The notes beneath the pieces were generated by a model. It did no database searches and had not been told where the DNA came from. It worked only from the letters and a program-made list of their open reading frames with translations. A DNA stretch of 64,000 nt from Brevibacterium gallinarum (GTDB taxonomy: Bacteria > Actinomycetota > Actinomycetes > Actinomycetales > Brevibacteriaceae), in assembly GCF_014836885.1 (NCBI RefSeq), contig NZ_JACSPY010000006.1:62001-126000 (forward strand). The letters are read 5' to 3'. Both the position numbers and the translations under genes were made by a program. Shown here piece after piece: positions 8,140 through 17,098 of the stretch; position 1 is the first letter of the stretch, and each line of letters begins with the position of its first letter.

Positions 8140-9663
8140 TCAGAACAGCGCGGCGGCCTTGATGACTGTCTGCACGAGCCCGTAGAGCAGGCCTGCGCAC
8201 ACGACACCGGCGAGCACCACCGCGATGGTGGCGTGGAAGCCGCCGTCCTGCGCGTCCTCATCGCGCATATGCGCCCGCGCCTCTTCGGCTGCCACCGCGT
8301 CCGGATCCGGCCGGTCCTGCGCAGCAGCGACGACATCCTCGGACTCGTGGTGCTTCGCATCGACCGGGCGGACGAGGGCGTTGGCGATGAAGCCGATGGC
8401 CAGCACGCCGACCATGATGTACAGCGACAGGCTGTAGAGATCCTGCCCGGACTTGCCGGCTGCGGCCTGGGACTCGACGACGAGGTTGACGATGAGCGGA
8501 CCGGCAACGCCGGCTGCCGCCCACGCGGTCAGCAGCCGGCCGTGGATCGCGCCGACCTGGTAGACGCCGAACAGGTCGCGCAGGTACGCCGGGACGGTGG
8601 CGAAGCCGCCGCCGTAGAACGACAGGATGATGAGGGTGGCGATGAGGAACAGGAACAGCGAACCGCCGCCGACGACCGCGACCGCCAGGTACAGCAGCAG
8701 CCCGAGGCCGAGGTAGAGGATGTAGATGTTCTTGCGCCCGATGTAGTCCGACAGGCTCGACCACACGAACCGGCCGGCCATGTTCGTCAGCGACAGCATG
8801 CCGACGAATCCGGCTGCGGCGGCCGCGGTGATCTGCGGGAAGTAGTCCTGGATCATCGGCGCGGCGTTCTCCAGGATGCCGATGCCGGCGGTGACGTTGG
8901 TGAACAGCACGATCCACAGCAGCCAGAACTGCGGAGTCCTGATCGCGGAGTTCGCCGAGACGTTCTTCGTCGTCTGCATCGGCTTCTCCTTCACCTGGGA
9001 GGGGTCCCAGCCGGCCGGCTTCCAGTCCGGGTGCGGGACGCGGATGCAGTAGGCACCGCCGGTGATGACGAGCGCGTAGACGATCGCCAGGGCGATGAAC
9101 GTCGGGATGATGCCGTTGACGAGCTGCTCGGGCTCGGGCCCGCCGCCGAAGTGCGCCATGAGCGCGTTTGAGGCCGGGCTGGCGATGAGCGCACCGCCGC
9201 CGAAGCCCATGATCGCCAGGCCGGTCGCCAGGCCCGGACGGTCGGGGAACCATTTGATGAGCGTCGACACCGGGGAGATGTAGCCGATGCCCAGGCCGAT
9301 CCCGCCGATGAATCCGTAGCCGAGGTAGACGAGCCACAGCTGTCCGGTCGAGATCCCGAAGGTCGCGATGATGAAGCCGGTGACCCAGCACAGCCCGGCC
9401 AGCGCCATCGACTTGCGCGGCCCCGCCTTCTCCACCCAGGTGCCGCCGAAGGCGGCGGAGAGCCCGAGCATGAGGATCGCCAGTGAGAAGATCCAGCCGA
9501 CGGCCACCTCCTGCACGGCGAAGTGGTCCATGAGCGGAGACTTGAAGACGGAGAAGGCGTACACCTGGCCGATGCACAGGTGGATGGCGAGGGCCGCGGC
9601 GGGGATGAGCCACCGATTGAACTTGGGGGAAGCGACGATGGCTTCGCGGTCGAGAACACCCAC
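8140..9663 (-). CDS. OFA-family MFS transporter (oxalate/formate antiporter-like)
   Basis: A 507-residue membrane transporter of the major facilitator superfamily. The N-terminal half has IHLCIGQVYAFSVFKSPL and GFIGGIGLGIGYISPVSTLIKWFPDRPGLATG, both characteristic of the oxalate:formate antiporter (OFA) family; the second half has RTPQFWLLWIVLF and GRFVWSSLSDYIGRKN. After twelve helices comes an acidic linker and one extra helix (GGFHATIAVVLAGVVCAGLLY), which resembles the separately encoded small subunit found beside some OFA transporters. Start is GTG 9663 with a GAAAGG site upstream. Substrate is unproven; fdhD 4 kb away makes formate worth considering. Confidence 0.85.
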   Translation of the reverse strand: MGVLDREAIVASPKFNRWLIPAAALAIHLCIGQVYAFSVFKSPLMDHFAVQEVAVGWIFSLAILMLGLSAAFGGTWVEKAGPRKSMALAGLCWVTGFIIATFGISTGQLWLVYLGYGFIGGIGLGIGYISPVSTLIKWFPDRPGLATGLAIMGFGGGALIASPASNALMAHFGGGPEPEQLVNGIIPTFIALAIVYALVITGGAYCIRVPHPDWKPAGWDPSQVKEKPMQTTKNVSANSAIRTPQFWLLWIVLFTNVTAGIGILENAAPMIQDYFPQITAAAAAGFVGMLSLTNMAGRFVWSSLSDYIGRKNIYILYLGLGLLLYLAVAVVGGGSLFLFLIATLIILSFYGGGFATVPAYLRDLFGVYQVGAIHGRLLTAWAAAGVAGPLIVNLVVESQAAAGKSGQDLYSLSLYIMVGVLAIGFIANALVRPVDAKHHESEDVVAAAQDRPDPDAVAAEEARAHMRDEDAQDGGFHATIAVVLAGVVCAGLLYGLVQTVIKAAALF

Positions 9664-9836
9664 TGAGGAGGCCTTTCAAAGCGGTGGGACGCGCACTCGC
9701 CGCCCGGCTGCCACTGCGGTGTGGGAATGTCGCCGGCGCGTGCGCTGGAGCAGTGTTTCGACGTTATCCAGCTGGTCGGACACCGGTCAACAGCGTTCGG
9801 TCTCAATCCGGTGACGATGCTCACCTGCGCAACGGC

Positions 9837-10652
9837 TCAGTTCTCTATGGCGCGCAGCCGCACTCCCGCCGGGTAGGCGTCCAAGGTGTCGGGCAGCCCG
9901 GCGCGCCGGCCGGACATGTAGGTCGCGAGCACCCGCCCGGTCTCGGTGGCCTCCGGCGCCGAGGCGTCGGTCACTGGGGCGAGCCCGAGGCGATTGAGGG
10001 TCTGGCGGGCGACGGCGTGCGGGGAGTCGAACAGGGCGCTGGTGCCCGGCCGCTGCTGCAGGATCCGGTCGGCGACGAGCCCGAAGTGCGTGCAGCCGAG
10101 CACGATTCCCGAGGCGGTCGGGGGAGTGGCGGCCACCGCGGCGGCGATCGCCTCGTCGATGCGGGCCTCATCGGCGGCGTCGATGGCGTCGGCTAAGCCG
10201 TAGCAGGGCACCTGGTGGACGGTGACGCCGGAGGCGAACTCGGCGATGAGCCCCTCCTGGTAGGCCGAGCGGGTCGTCGCGCGTGTCGCCCAGACGGCGA
10301 AGTCCTCTCCGGTGGCTGCGGCGGACTTGATCGCCGGCACCGTGCCGATGATCGGGGTGCCGGGCTCGTAGACTTCGCGCAGCCGCTCCAGGGCGTGGAC
10401 GGAGGCGGTGTTGCAGGCGACGACGATCGCATCGGGCTGCCAGGGGCTGAGCGCATTGGCCGACTGCAGCGCCCGCTCAGCCACCACCTCGGGTTCGAGC
10501 GCCCCGTAGGGCATCCAGTCCGGGTCCATTGCGAGCACGAGATCGGCGGCCGGGTACTGGTGGTGGAGTGCGTCGGCGTAGCTGACGAGCCCGAGCCCGG
10601 AGTCGATGATCCCGATCACCGGGCGGGTGCGCGTTCCGGAGCTGGGCGTCAT
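9837..10652 (-). CDS. murI: Glutamate racemase
   Basis: MurI interconverts L- and D-glutamate, supplying D-glutamate for peptidoglycan. The 271-residue protein carries IGIIDSGLGLVSYADAL at the N terminus and the two active cysteines in VACNTAS and GCTHF. The start lies one base after the stop of the upstream HAD-family gene, so the pair is likely one operon. The second glycine of the usual DSGLGG motif is replaced (DSGLGL), which is a mild departure; an Asp/Glu racemase with a different substrate is the alternative. Confidence 0.85.
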   Translation of the reverse strand: MTPSSGTRTRPVIGIIDSGLGLVSYADALHHQYPAADLVLAMDPDWMPYGALEPEVVAERALQSANALSPWQPDAIVVACNTASVHALERLREVYEPGTPIIGTVPAIKSAAATGEDFAVWATRATTRSAYQEGLIAEFASGVTVHQVPCYGLADAIDAADEARIDEAIAAAVAATPPTASGIVLGCTHFGLVADRILQQRPGTSALFDSPHAVARQTLNRLGLAPVTDASAPEATETGRVLATYMSGRRAGLPDTLDAYPAGVRLRAIEN

Positions 10653-10653
10653 G

Positions 10654-11394
10654 TCAGGCCTTTCCGTGGTAGGTCGTGCCGATGCCGGCGGGGAAGTCGT
10701 TGGCGACCGAGGCGCTGTCGCCGGCGAGGCTGTCGGTGCTCGTCAGGCCGGGTGCCGGCACCTGGACGGCAGCGAGCTCGCCGGTCGGCTCCGAGGTCAG
10801 GAGGGTGCGGCGTGCCGGTGCGGGCACCGCGCGGCGGTAGGTGAAGTCGCGGATGAGGGAGAAGTGGTCCTCGTGGAGCCCCTGGGCGAACTCGGGGGCG
10901 ATCATGAGCAGCCGTGAACCGTACTTCTGCTCGAAGTGCGCGCGGGTCTCAGGGGCGGTGAGGTCGTCGTCGATCCAGATCGCGCGACCCTCCTCGTTGG
11001 CGGCGAACCACTCCTCGACGGCGCGGGCCTTCCACCATTCGTGCGGGTCGTTGGCGAACCGGTTGTAGGTGTCATCGGGCATCGGGATGACCTCGAAGCT
11101 GGAGCGGAATCCGAGCTTCGGCTCGATCTCGGTGCGGCAGCGCTGCGACCACGTCGACAGCCACACGATGTCGACGAGCCGGCGGCGGGTGAGCCGGTCG
11201 AGGAAGCGCACGACCCGCGGCCGGAAGTGCAGTTCGTAATGCCAGGCGCGGACCTTCCGGCGGCGCTCGCGCAGGAACCGCAGCCCGGTGACGGGGTAGG
11301 AGTTGAGCACCCCGTCGACGTCGAGGAACAGGGTGACATGACGGGCGGCACGGCGCGCTGAAGCGCCGGCGTCTGACAGGTCTGTGATCGTCAC
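10654..11394 (-). CDS. HAD-like phosphatase domain protein (Swiss-army-knife RNA repair type)
   Basis: A 246-residue protein whose N-terminal part has the HAD nucleophile motif LFLDVDGVLN, then WLSTWSQRC as motif II and WIDDDLTAPE as the acidic metal-binding motif. This arrangement matches the HAD domains described in 'Swiss army knife' RNA-repair proteins (HAD_SAK family), here standing alone. The C-terminal 50 residues are low complexity. Start is GTG 11394, with AGGAGGG seven bases upstream; an ATG five bases earlier is out of frame. It is the first gene of a two-gene unit with murI. Function is not established. Confidence 0.7.
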   Translation of the reverse strand: MTITDLSDAGASARRAARHVTLFLDVDGVLNSYPVTGLRFLRERRRKVRAWHYELHFRPRVVRFLDRLTRRRLVDIVWLSTWSQRCRTEIEPKLGFRSSFEVIPMPDDTYNRFANDPHEWWKARAVEEWFAANEEGRAIWIDDDLTAPETRAHFEQKYGSRLLMIAPEFAQGLHEDHFSLIRDFTYRRAVPAPARRTLLTSEPTGELAAVQVPAPGLTSTDSLAGDSASVANDFPAGIGTTYHGKA

Positions 11395-11471
11395 GCCATC
11401 TCCCTCCTCACCTATAGCCTAGTCCGGGCCCGGCTGCGACCGAAGCCCCCGGGGTCACAGGCCGACTGTGC

Positions 11472-11477
11472 CATCAT
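11472..11477 (+). promoter_or_regulatory. -10 element for a leaderless amidase transcript
   Basis: CATCAT lies with six bases between its end and ATG 11484, and there is no ribosome site, which fits a leaderless mRNA. Confidence 0.45.
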
Positions 11478-11483
11478 TCGGAT

Positions 11484-12914
11484 ATGACGATCAACGACGC
11501 TCGCCTGCACACACTCACCATCGCCGAGGCGGTGGCCGCCTTCCGCACCCACGACCTCACCCCCACCACGTACCTGGAGGCGTGCATCCGGCGCATCGAG
11601 GCCTTCGATGACACCTTCAACGCCGTCATGGACATCATGGCCGAACCTGCCCGCCAGGCCGCAGCGGCCGCCACCGAGGCCTACCGCGCCGGCGGGCGCG
11701 GCCTGCCGCCGCTGCTGGGGGTCCCGCTGCTCGTCAAGGAGCAGCACGACGTCGCCGGCTGTTCGGCGACCCGCGGGTCGCAGGCGCTGGCCGGGCGCAT
11801 CGCGGCCGCCGACCATCCGATCGTCGCCCGGCTGCGGGCGGCCGGGGCGATCCCGTTCGCCCGCACGACCACGCCCGAGGTGTCGTGTGCGACCTTCACG
11901 CAGACCCGCGAGTGGGGCACCACCCGCAACCCCTTCAACCTCGAGCGCACCCCCGGCGGGTCCTCCGGCGGCTCCGGTGCAGCGGTCGCGCTCGGCTACG
12001 CGCCGCTGGCCACCGCCAGCGACATCGCCGGCTCGACCCGCATCCCAGCGGCATTCTGCGGGCTGCCGGGCTTCAAGACCCCCTTCGGCCGCACCCCGGC
12101 GGCCCCACCGCTCAACCAGGACTGGTACCGCGGTGATCACATCCTCGCCCGCACCGTCGCTGACACCGCCCTGGCCACCGGCATCATCTGCGGTCTCGAC
12201 CCCGACGACCACGGCACCGTCCCGACGCCGCAGCCCTATCCGGGCCCAGACGACCTCCTCTCAGGCGACCTCACCGGTCTGCGGATCGGCATCAGCCCGG
12301 ATCTCGGCTGCTACGACGTCGACCCGGATGTCGCCGCCGGCCTGCAGCGCGCCGCCGATGCGCTGTCGGCAGCGGGTGCACAGGTCGCCGACGTCGACCT
12401 CAGCCTCAGCCTCGCCGACATCACCGATGCGTCGATGGCCCACTACGGGCACTTCCTGGCGGGCAACATCCGCCGCATGACCGGCGGCCGCACCGAGCTG
12501 CTCGAACCCTATACGCAGCGCTTCCTCGAACTCACCGAACGCTGGGCCAGCCGGTTCTCCGTCGTCGACTCCCTCGTTCTCGAGCGCCGCATCCAGACCC
12601 AGATCGCTGCCGCACTGTCCGGCGTCGATGCGTTCGTAACCCCCACCTCGGCGGTGGCGAGCCTGGCGGCGGACGCGTTCTTCCTCGACGGGCTCGACGG
12701 GTGCGAGTTCTACTGGCAGCGGCATATGACGGTGCCGTTCAACATCGCCAACCGGCTGCCGGTCATGGCGATGCCGACCGGGGTCGCCGCCGACGGCGTG
12801 CCGACGAGCGCGCAGGTCGTCGGCCGCGCCTATGACGACGCCACCGTCTTCCGGATCGCCGCCGCGCTCGAAGCCCGGCTGCCGGCCCTCACTCCGGAGG
12901 TGTCACCGCGGTGA
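11484..12914 (+). CDS. Amidase (amidase signature family)
   Basis: A 476-residue amidase-signature hydrolase that would cleave a carboxamide or related bond. The Ser-cisSer-Lys triad is visible: lysine in PLLVKEQHDVAG, cis-serine in GGSSGGSGAAVALG, and the nucleophile serine in SDIAGSTRIPA. The TPGGSSGGSG loop and MAMPTGVAADGVPTSAQVVG near the C terminus are typical. There is no gatB or gatC beside it, so it is a catabolic or detoxifying amidase, not the tRNA amidotransferase. The start ATG 11484 lacks a ribosome site and appears leaderless. Its 3' end overlaps the convergent lipoprotein gene by 26 bases. The substrate cannot be told. Confidence 0.87.
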   Translation: MTINDARLHTLTIAEAVAAFRTHDLTPTTYLEACIRRIEAFDDTFNAVMDIMAEPARQAAAAATEAYRAGGRGLPPLLGVPLLVKEQHDVAGCSATRGSQALAGRIAAADHPIVARLRAAGAIPFARTTTPEVSCATFTQTREWGTTRNPFNLERTPGGSSGGSGAAVALGYAPLATASDIAGSTRIPAAFCGLPGFKTPFGRTPAAPPLNQDWYRGDHILARTVADTALATGIICGLDPDDHGTVPTPQPYPGPDDLLSGDLTGLRIGISPDLGCYDVDPDVAAGLQRAADALSAAGAQVADVDLSLSLADITDASMAHYGHFLAGNIRRMTGGRTELLEPYTQRFLELTERWASRFSVVDSLVLERRIQTQIAAALSGVDAFVTPTSAVASLAADAFFLDGLDGCEFYWQRHMTVPFNIANRLPVMAMPTGVAADGVPTSAQVVGRAYDDATVFRIAAALEARLPALTPEVSPR

Positions 12915-14118
12915 CGTCGGTGACGACCATGTCGTCGCCGTCCTCGAACTCGCTGATCTCCGGCACCGGGATCGGGTCGATGACGCGGCTGCCGGTGCGG
13001 GTGTCGTACATCCGCAGCTCCGGGCCGACCCCGGCCTCGGTGTCAGCGGCGACGTGCGTGATGTGATCGGCGGTGATGTGCACGGCGCCGCCGAGCTGGC
13101 CCGGTTCGACATCGGGCAGCACATGCAGCTTGGTCGGCTCGCCGGTGCGCAGATCGACCTGCCACACATGCCCGCTGCTGTTGACGGTCAGCAGGTCATC
13201 GTCGTCGACGACGGCCGCCGAGGTGACCGGGGCGATGAGATCGGTGCGCTCGAGTTCGCTTCCGACCTCGGCGTGCGGCCTGCCCTCGACCCGATGGTCG
13301 GTCACCTGACGGGTGCCGGCGTCGAGGATGCGCACGTTGATCGCCTCGGTGAACTCCATCTCCGGGTACGCCTCGGTCTCGTCGAGATGCGCCATCACCA
13401 GCGGTGATCCCCGGTAGCAGGGCTGGGCGGTCTGCTGGATCGTCGAGATCCGCTCGCTGGGCCGCGCATCGGTCTGCTGGCCGTAGTCGTGCAGCTGCTC
13501 GGCGGCGACCCCGGAGCCGTCGGGTGTGAAGGTGAGGTAGGTGTCGCGCGGGATGTCACGCTCGATCGAGCTCTCGGACACGACGACGCTGAGGGTCCCG
13601 TCGCAGTTCGACAGGCTGGTGAACTCTCCGCGCAGCACATGCCGCTTGAGCTCACCGGGGGCGTTCGTCGTCACCGCGTACTCGAAGCCGTGATCGCCGG
13701 CCCCGACGTTGAAGGCGGTGGCGAACCGGTCCCCGCCCAGCGGGATCGTCGCCATCGCCATGGACTCCGGTTCGGGGTGGTCGTAGGTGACGAGCTCGTC
13801 GGAGAGCACATAGTCGTGCTCGGCGTCGGAGTAGAAGATGTGCCCGTCAGCAGACGCGACCGTGCCGGTCTCGATGCCGCCGGTCCGGTGCACCGAACGG
13901 GTGCCGTCGGCATGGACGAGGACGAGCGCCCCGGCCTGGCCGCCGAGCTTCTGCCCGAGCTGCGGGATCGAGAGCATGATCGCCGCCCGGGTGTCGTCGA
14001 TGAGCCCCGGTCGCGGCTGGAAGCCGTCGCTGCCGGTGCAGCCGGCCGCCGAGGCGGTGAGCACGATCGCAGCCGCGCTCGCTCGCGCGACCCGGCCACC
14101 GCCTCGGGCCCGGTTCAC
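12889..14118 (-). CDS. Putative lipoprotein of unknown function
   Basis: A 409-residue exported protein. The N terminus has positive charges, a hydrophobic stretch and the lipobox ASAAGC, so it is probably acylated and anchored to the outer face of the membrane. The body consists of repeated beta-strand-like blocks (for example GALVLVHADGTRSVH, HIFYSDAEHDYVL, DDLLTVNSSGHVWQVDL, PELRMYDTRTGSRV) that suggest a beta-propeller; this is inference. Start GTG 14118 overlaps the stop of the APC permease (GTGA), so the two are translationally coupled and may act together. The 3' end overlaps the amidase gene. Confidence 0.65.
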   Translation of the reverse strand: MNRARGGGRVARASAAAIVLTASAAGCTGSDGFQPRPGLIDDTRAAIMLSIPQLGQKLGGQAGALVLVHADGTRSVHRTGGIETGTVASADGHIFYSDAEHDYVLSDELVTYDHPEPESMAMATIPLGGDRFATAFNVGAGDHGFEYAVTTNAPGELKRHVLRGEFTSLSNCDGTLSVVVSESSIERDIPRDTYLTFTPDGSGVAAEQLHDYGQQTDARPSERISTIQQTAQPCYRGSPLVMAHLDETEAYPEMEFTEAINVRILDAGTRQVTDHRVEGRPHAEVGSELERTDLIAPVTSAAVVDDDDLLTVNSSGHVWQVDLRTGEPTKLHVLPDVEPGQLGGAVHITADHITHVAADTEAGVGPELRMYDTRTGSRVIDPIPVPEISEFEDGDDMVVTDVTAVTPPE

Positions 14119-15587
14119 CAGGCGGGACCGTCGGTGCCGCGGCGGGCCCGGATCTTCTCCAGCAGCCGGTCCTCAGCATCGGGGCCTGCGTGGATGCCGC
14201 CGGGCACGCGGAGCATCAGCACGACGCCTACGAGCATCCAGATGCCGAACATGAGGTAGGACTGCCAGTCGAGGGTGACCGAAAGCGGGGTGAGCTCCGG
14301 GATGTACATGACGAACAGCAGTGCGGTGAGCACGACGGCGATGACGCCGATGACCATGCCGCCGTTGCCGGTGCCGCCGATGCGCATCGGGCGTTCCATG
14401 TCCGGTTCGCGGCGGCGCAGGATGAGGAAGGTGATCGAGACCATGCAGTAGGTCAGCACGATCATCGGCGAGCCGGCGTCGACGGCCCAGCCGAGCATCG
14501 CGGTGCCGAGGAACGGCGCGGCAGCCGAGAGCACGCCGATGAACAGCAGCGCATTGACCGGGGTGCCGTACTTCGGGTGGAGGACGGCGAACCACTGCGG
14601 GATCATGCCCGAACGGGCCATCGCCCACATGAGGCGGGAGGAGCCGATGAGGAAGGCGATCCACGAGGTGATGATGCCGGCCAGGCCGCCGGCGATGACG
14701 ATCTTGCCCATGAGGTCCGAGCCGAACATCGCCGCGACCGCGTCGGCGGTGGCGAGATCGAGGCCGACGAGCTGATCGGCCGGCAGGGCGAGTGAGGTCG
14801 TGAAGATGACGACGAGGTAGAAGATGACGGCCATGACGACGGAGAAGACGACGAGGCGGGCGATCTTGCGCGGCGGGATGCGGATCTCCTCAGCCGACTG
14901 CGGGATGACGTCGAAGCCGACGAACAGGAACGGCACAACGGCGAGGACCATCATGAACCCGCCGACGCCGCCGTGGAAGAGCGGTTCGGTGTTGGCGGCG
15001 TCGCCGCCGACGAACGCGCCGGCGATGAGCACGAGGGCCACGAGCAGCAGGAACGACACGACGAAGGTCTGCACCAGCGAGGTCATCTTGATGCCGCGGA
15101 TGTTGAGCCAGGTGAGCAGCACTGCGGTGATCGAGCCGATGAGCGCCCAGGTCAGGTGGACGTCGAAGCCGGCGACCGTCCACAGGTGGATGTGCTCGAT
15201 GTTGGGCACCAGGTAGGTCATGGTGCGCGGCACGGCGACGGCCTCGAACATGACGACGCCGATGTATCCGCCGGTGATGCCCCAGGAGCCGAGCATCGCC
15301 AGGCGCGGGCCCATGCCGCGCATGAGGTAGTTGTGCTCTCCGCCGGCGTGCGGCATCGCGGCGACGAGCTCGGAGTAGACGACGCCGACGAAGCCCATGA
15401 TGACACCGCCGGCGGCGAAGGCGAGCAGCGCACCGAGCGTTCCGGCGTCGTTGAGCCAGCCGCCGGTCAGCACGATCCAGCCGAAGCCGATCATCGCGCC
15501 GAAGCCGATGAAGAGGACGTCGACGGTGCCGAGCGCCTTGACGAATCCGTGGCCCCGATCCTCGGGTGCAGAGTGTTCGTGACTCAT
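14115..15587 (-). CDS. APC-superfamily amino acid/amine permease
   Basis: A 490-residue membrane protein with about twelve helices. The N-terminal GTVDVLFIGFGAMIGFGWIVLTGGWL is the unwound TM1 substrate region of APC transporters, and PHAGGEHNYLMRGMGP and FLFVGFDVIPQSAEEIRIPPRKIAR are family hallmarks. The substrate is probably an amino acid or amine (inference). ATG 15587 has GGAAG upstream and gives the expected N terminus; the frame stays open to 16166 but that part is antisense to ktrB and lacks membrane character. It is divergent from ktrB and shares a region with an 18-bp palindrome. Confidence 0.87.
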   Translation of the reverse strand: MSHEHSAPEDRGHGFVKALGTVDVLFIGFGAMIGFGWIVLTGGWLNDAGTLGALLAFAAGGVIMGFVGVVYSELVAAMPHAGGEHNYLMRGMGPRLAMLGSWGITGGYIGVVMFEAVAVPRTMTYLVPNIEHIHLWTVAGFDVHLTWALIGSITAVLLTWLNIRGIKMTSLVQTFVVSFLLLVALVLIAGAFVGGDAANTEPLFHGGVGGFMMVLAVVPFLFVGFDVIPQSAEEIRIPPRKIARLVVFSVVMAVIFYLVVIFTTSLALPADQLVGLDLATADAVAAMFGSDLMGKIVIAGGLAGIITSWIAFLIGSSRLMWAMARSGMIPQWFAVLHPKYGTPVNALLFIGVLSAAAPFLGTAMLGWAVDAGSPMIVLTYCMVSITFLILRRREPDMERPMRIGGTGNGGMVIGVIAVVLTALLFVMYIPELTPLSVTLDWQSYLMFGIWMLVGVVLMLRVPGGIHAGPDAEDRLLEKIRARRGTDGPAW

Positions 15588-15659
15588 GAATCCAACTTCC
15601 TGCTCGTCTCTCCCGTACGGCAGCTGATGAGCCGCTGAGAGAATCCCTGTTCTGCTGCG

Positions 15660-15677
15660 CACATCGACGTCGATGTG
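15660..15677. promoter_or_regulatory. 18-bp perfect palindrome between APC permease and ktrB
   Basis: CACATCGACGTCGATGTG is a perfect palindrome in the 151 bases between the divergent APC permease and ktrB genes. It is flanked by two copies of GCTGAGAGAA at 15634-15643 and 15694-15703, exactly 60 bases apart. It is a candidate operator for an unknown regulator. Confidence 0.55.
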
Positions 15678-15738
15678 ACTAGGATTACGCTGTGCTGAGA
15701 GAAACCATAACGCATGACATATTCCGGTCGGCACCCTG

Positions 15739-17058
15739 ATGTCCCCTCCGGGACGGATCATCATCGGATTCGCGGTGGTGATCGGCGTCGGCACCATCCT
15801 CCTCATGCTTCCTGCCGCCACTACGGCCCCGGGCGGCATCGACGCGCTCTCCGCTCTCTTCACCACCACCTCGGCGTTCTCCGTCACCGGTCTCGTCGTG
15901 CTCGACACCGGCCGGGACTTCACGCTCTTCGGCCAGCTCGTCATCCTCGCGCTCATCCAGATCGGCGGGCTCGGCGTGATGGTCTTCACGATGCTGCTCG
16001 GGATGCTCGTCGCCCGCCGCACCGGCCTGCAGCTGCGCCAGACGGTCGCGGCGGAGACGAAGAGCGAGGACTTCGGCGGACTGCGCGCCGTGGTGCTGCG
16101 GATCCTGGCGTTCTCCCTGACGACCGAGGCGGTGGTCGCCTGCCTTCTGAGCGTCCGGTTCGCCACCCGCTACAGCGACACCACCGGTGAGGGCGTCTAC
16201 GCCGGGATCTTCCACGCAGTCTCCGCCTTCAACAACGCCGGCTTCGGCCTGCAGTCCGATTCGATTATGCCCTACGCCAGCGACCCCTGGATCAATCTGC
16301 CGATCTGCGCGGCCGTCATCATCGGCGGGATGGGCTTCCCGGTGCTGACCGAGCTCGTCCGCCGCTACCGGCTGCCGATGCGCTGGTCGATGACGACGCG
16401 CATCGTCGTGTGCCTGACACCGCTGCTGCTGCTCGCCGGCACCGCGTTCATCCTCGTGCAGGAGTGGAGCAACGCGGCGACGATGGGCGAGCTGACCGGC
16501 GGGCAGAAGGTGCTGGCGGCGTTCTTCCAGTCGACGATCGCGCGCACCGCCGGGTTCAACTCCATCGACATCGCACAGATGCACCCGGTGTCGTGGTTCG
16601 GACTCGACATCCTCATGTTCATCGGCGGCGGACCTGCCGGGACCGCCGGCGGGGTCAAACTCACCACCGTCGCGGTGCTGGCGGCGATGACCTGTGCGGA
16701 GATCACCGGCCGTCGCACTGTGGCGCTGTTCGGCAGGCGCGTCTCCCGGTTCGTCCACCGGCAGGCCACCACCGTCATCGTGCTCGCCCTGACGCTCATC
16801 GTCTCGGCGACGATGGCGATCATGCTGATGGAGCCGAGCTTCGCCTTCGACCAGGTGCTCTTCGAAGTCGTCTCCGCCTTCGCGACCGTCGGGCTGTCCA
16901 CCGGCATCACCGCCGATCTGCCCGGCGGGGCGCAGGGGGTGCTCATCTTCGTCATGGCCACCGGACGGATCGGCCCGGTCATGCTCGCCTCGGCGCTGGC
17001 GCTGCGACAGCACCGCGAGCACCACGAACTGCCCAAGGAACGCCCGCTCATCGGCTGA
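15739..17058 (+). CDS. ktrB: Potassium uptake protein KtrB (TrkH/Ktr family)
   Basis: A 439-residue membrane subunit of the Ktr potassium uptake system. The four pore-loop filters can be read as TSAFSVTGLV, SAFNNAGFG, ARTAGFNS and SAFATVGLSTG, each with the key glycine. About eight transmembrane segments flank them. The gating partner ktrA follows after 40 bases. ATG 15739 gives a normal N terminus but no clear ribosome site is visible, so the exact start is less certain than the family. In studied actinobacteria and firmicutes the KtrA partner is controlled by nucleotides including c-di-AMP. Confidence 0.92.
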   Translation: MSPPGRIIIGFAVVIGVGTILLMLPAATTAPGGIDALSALFTTTSAFSVTGLVVLDTGRDFTLFGQLVILALIQIGGLGVMVFTMLLGMLVARRTGLQLRQTVAAETKSEDFGGLRAVVLRILAFSLTTEAVVACLLSVRFATRYSDTTGEGVYAGIFHAVSAFNNAGFGLQSDSIMPYASDPWINLPICAAVIIGGMGFPVLTELVRRYRLPMRWSMTTRIVVCLTPLLLLAGTAFILVQEWSNAATMGELTGGQKVLAAFFQSTIARTAGFNSIDIAQMHPVSWFGLDILMFIGGGPAGTAGGVKLTTVAVLAAMTCAEITGRRTVALFGRRVSRFVHRQATTVIVLALTLIVSATMAIMLMEPSFAFDQVLFEVVSAFATVGLSTGITADLPGGAQGVLIFVMATGRIGPVMLASALALRQHREHHELPKERPLIG

Positions 17059-17098
17059 GCCTCCCCGCCTGCCGACCGCCTCCTGAAAGGAACCGCCC

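Noticed and set aside
15588-16166. N-terminal extension of the APC permease
   Set aside because: It lies antisense to ktrB, has no membrane character, and the internal ATG at 15587 has a ribosome site.
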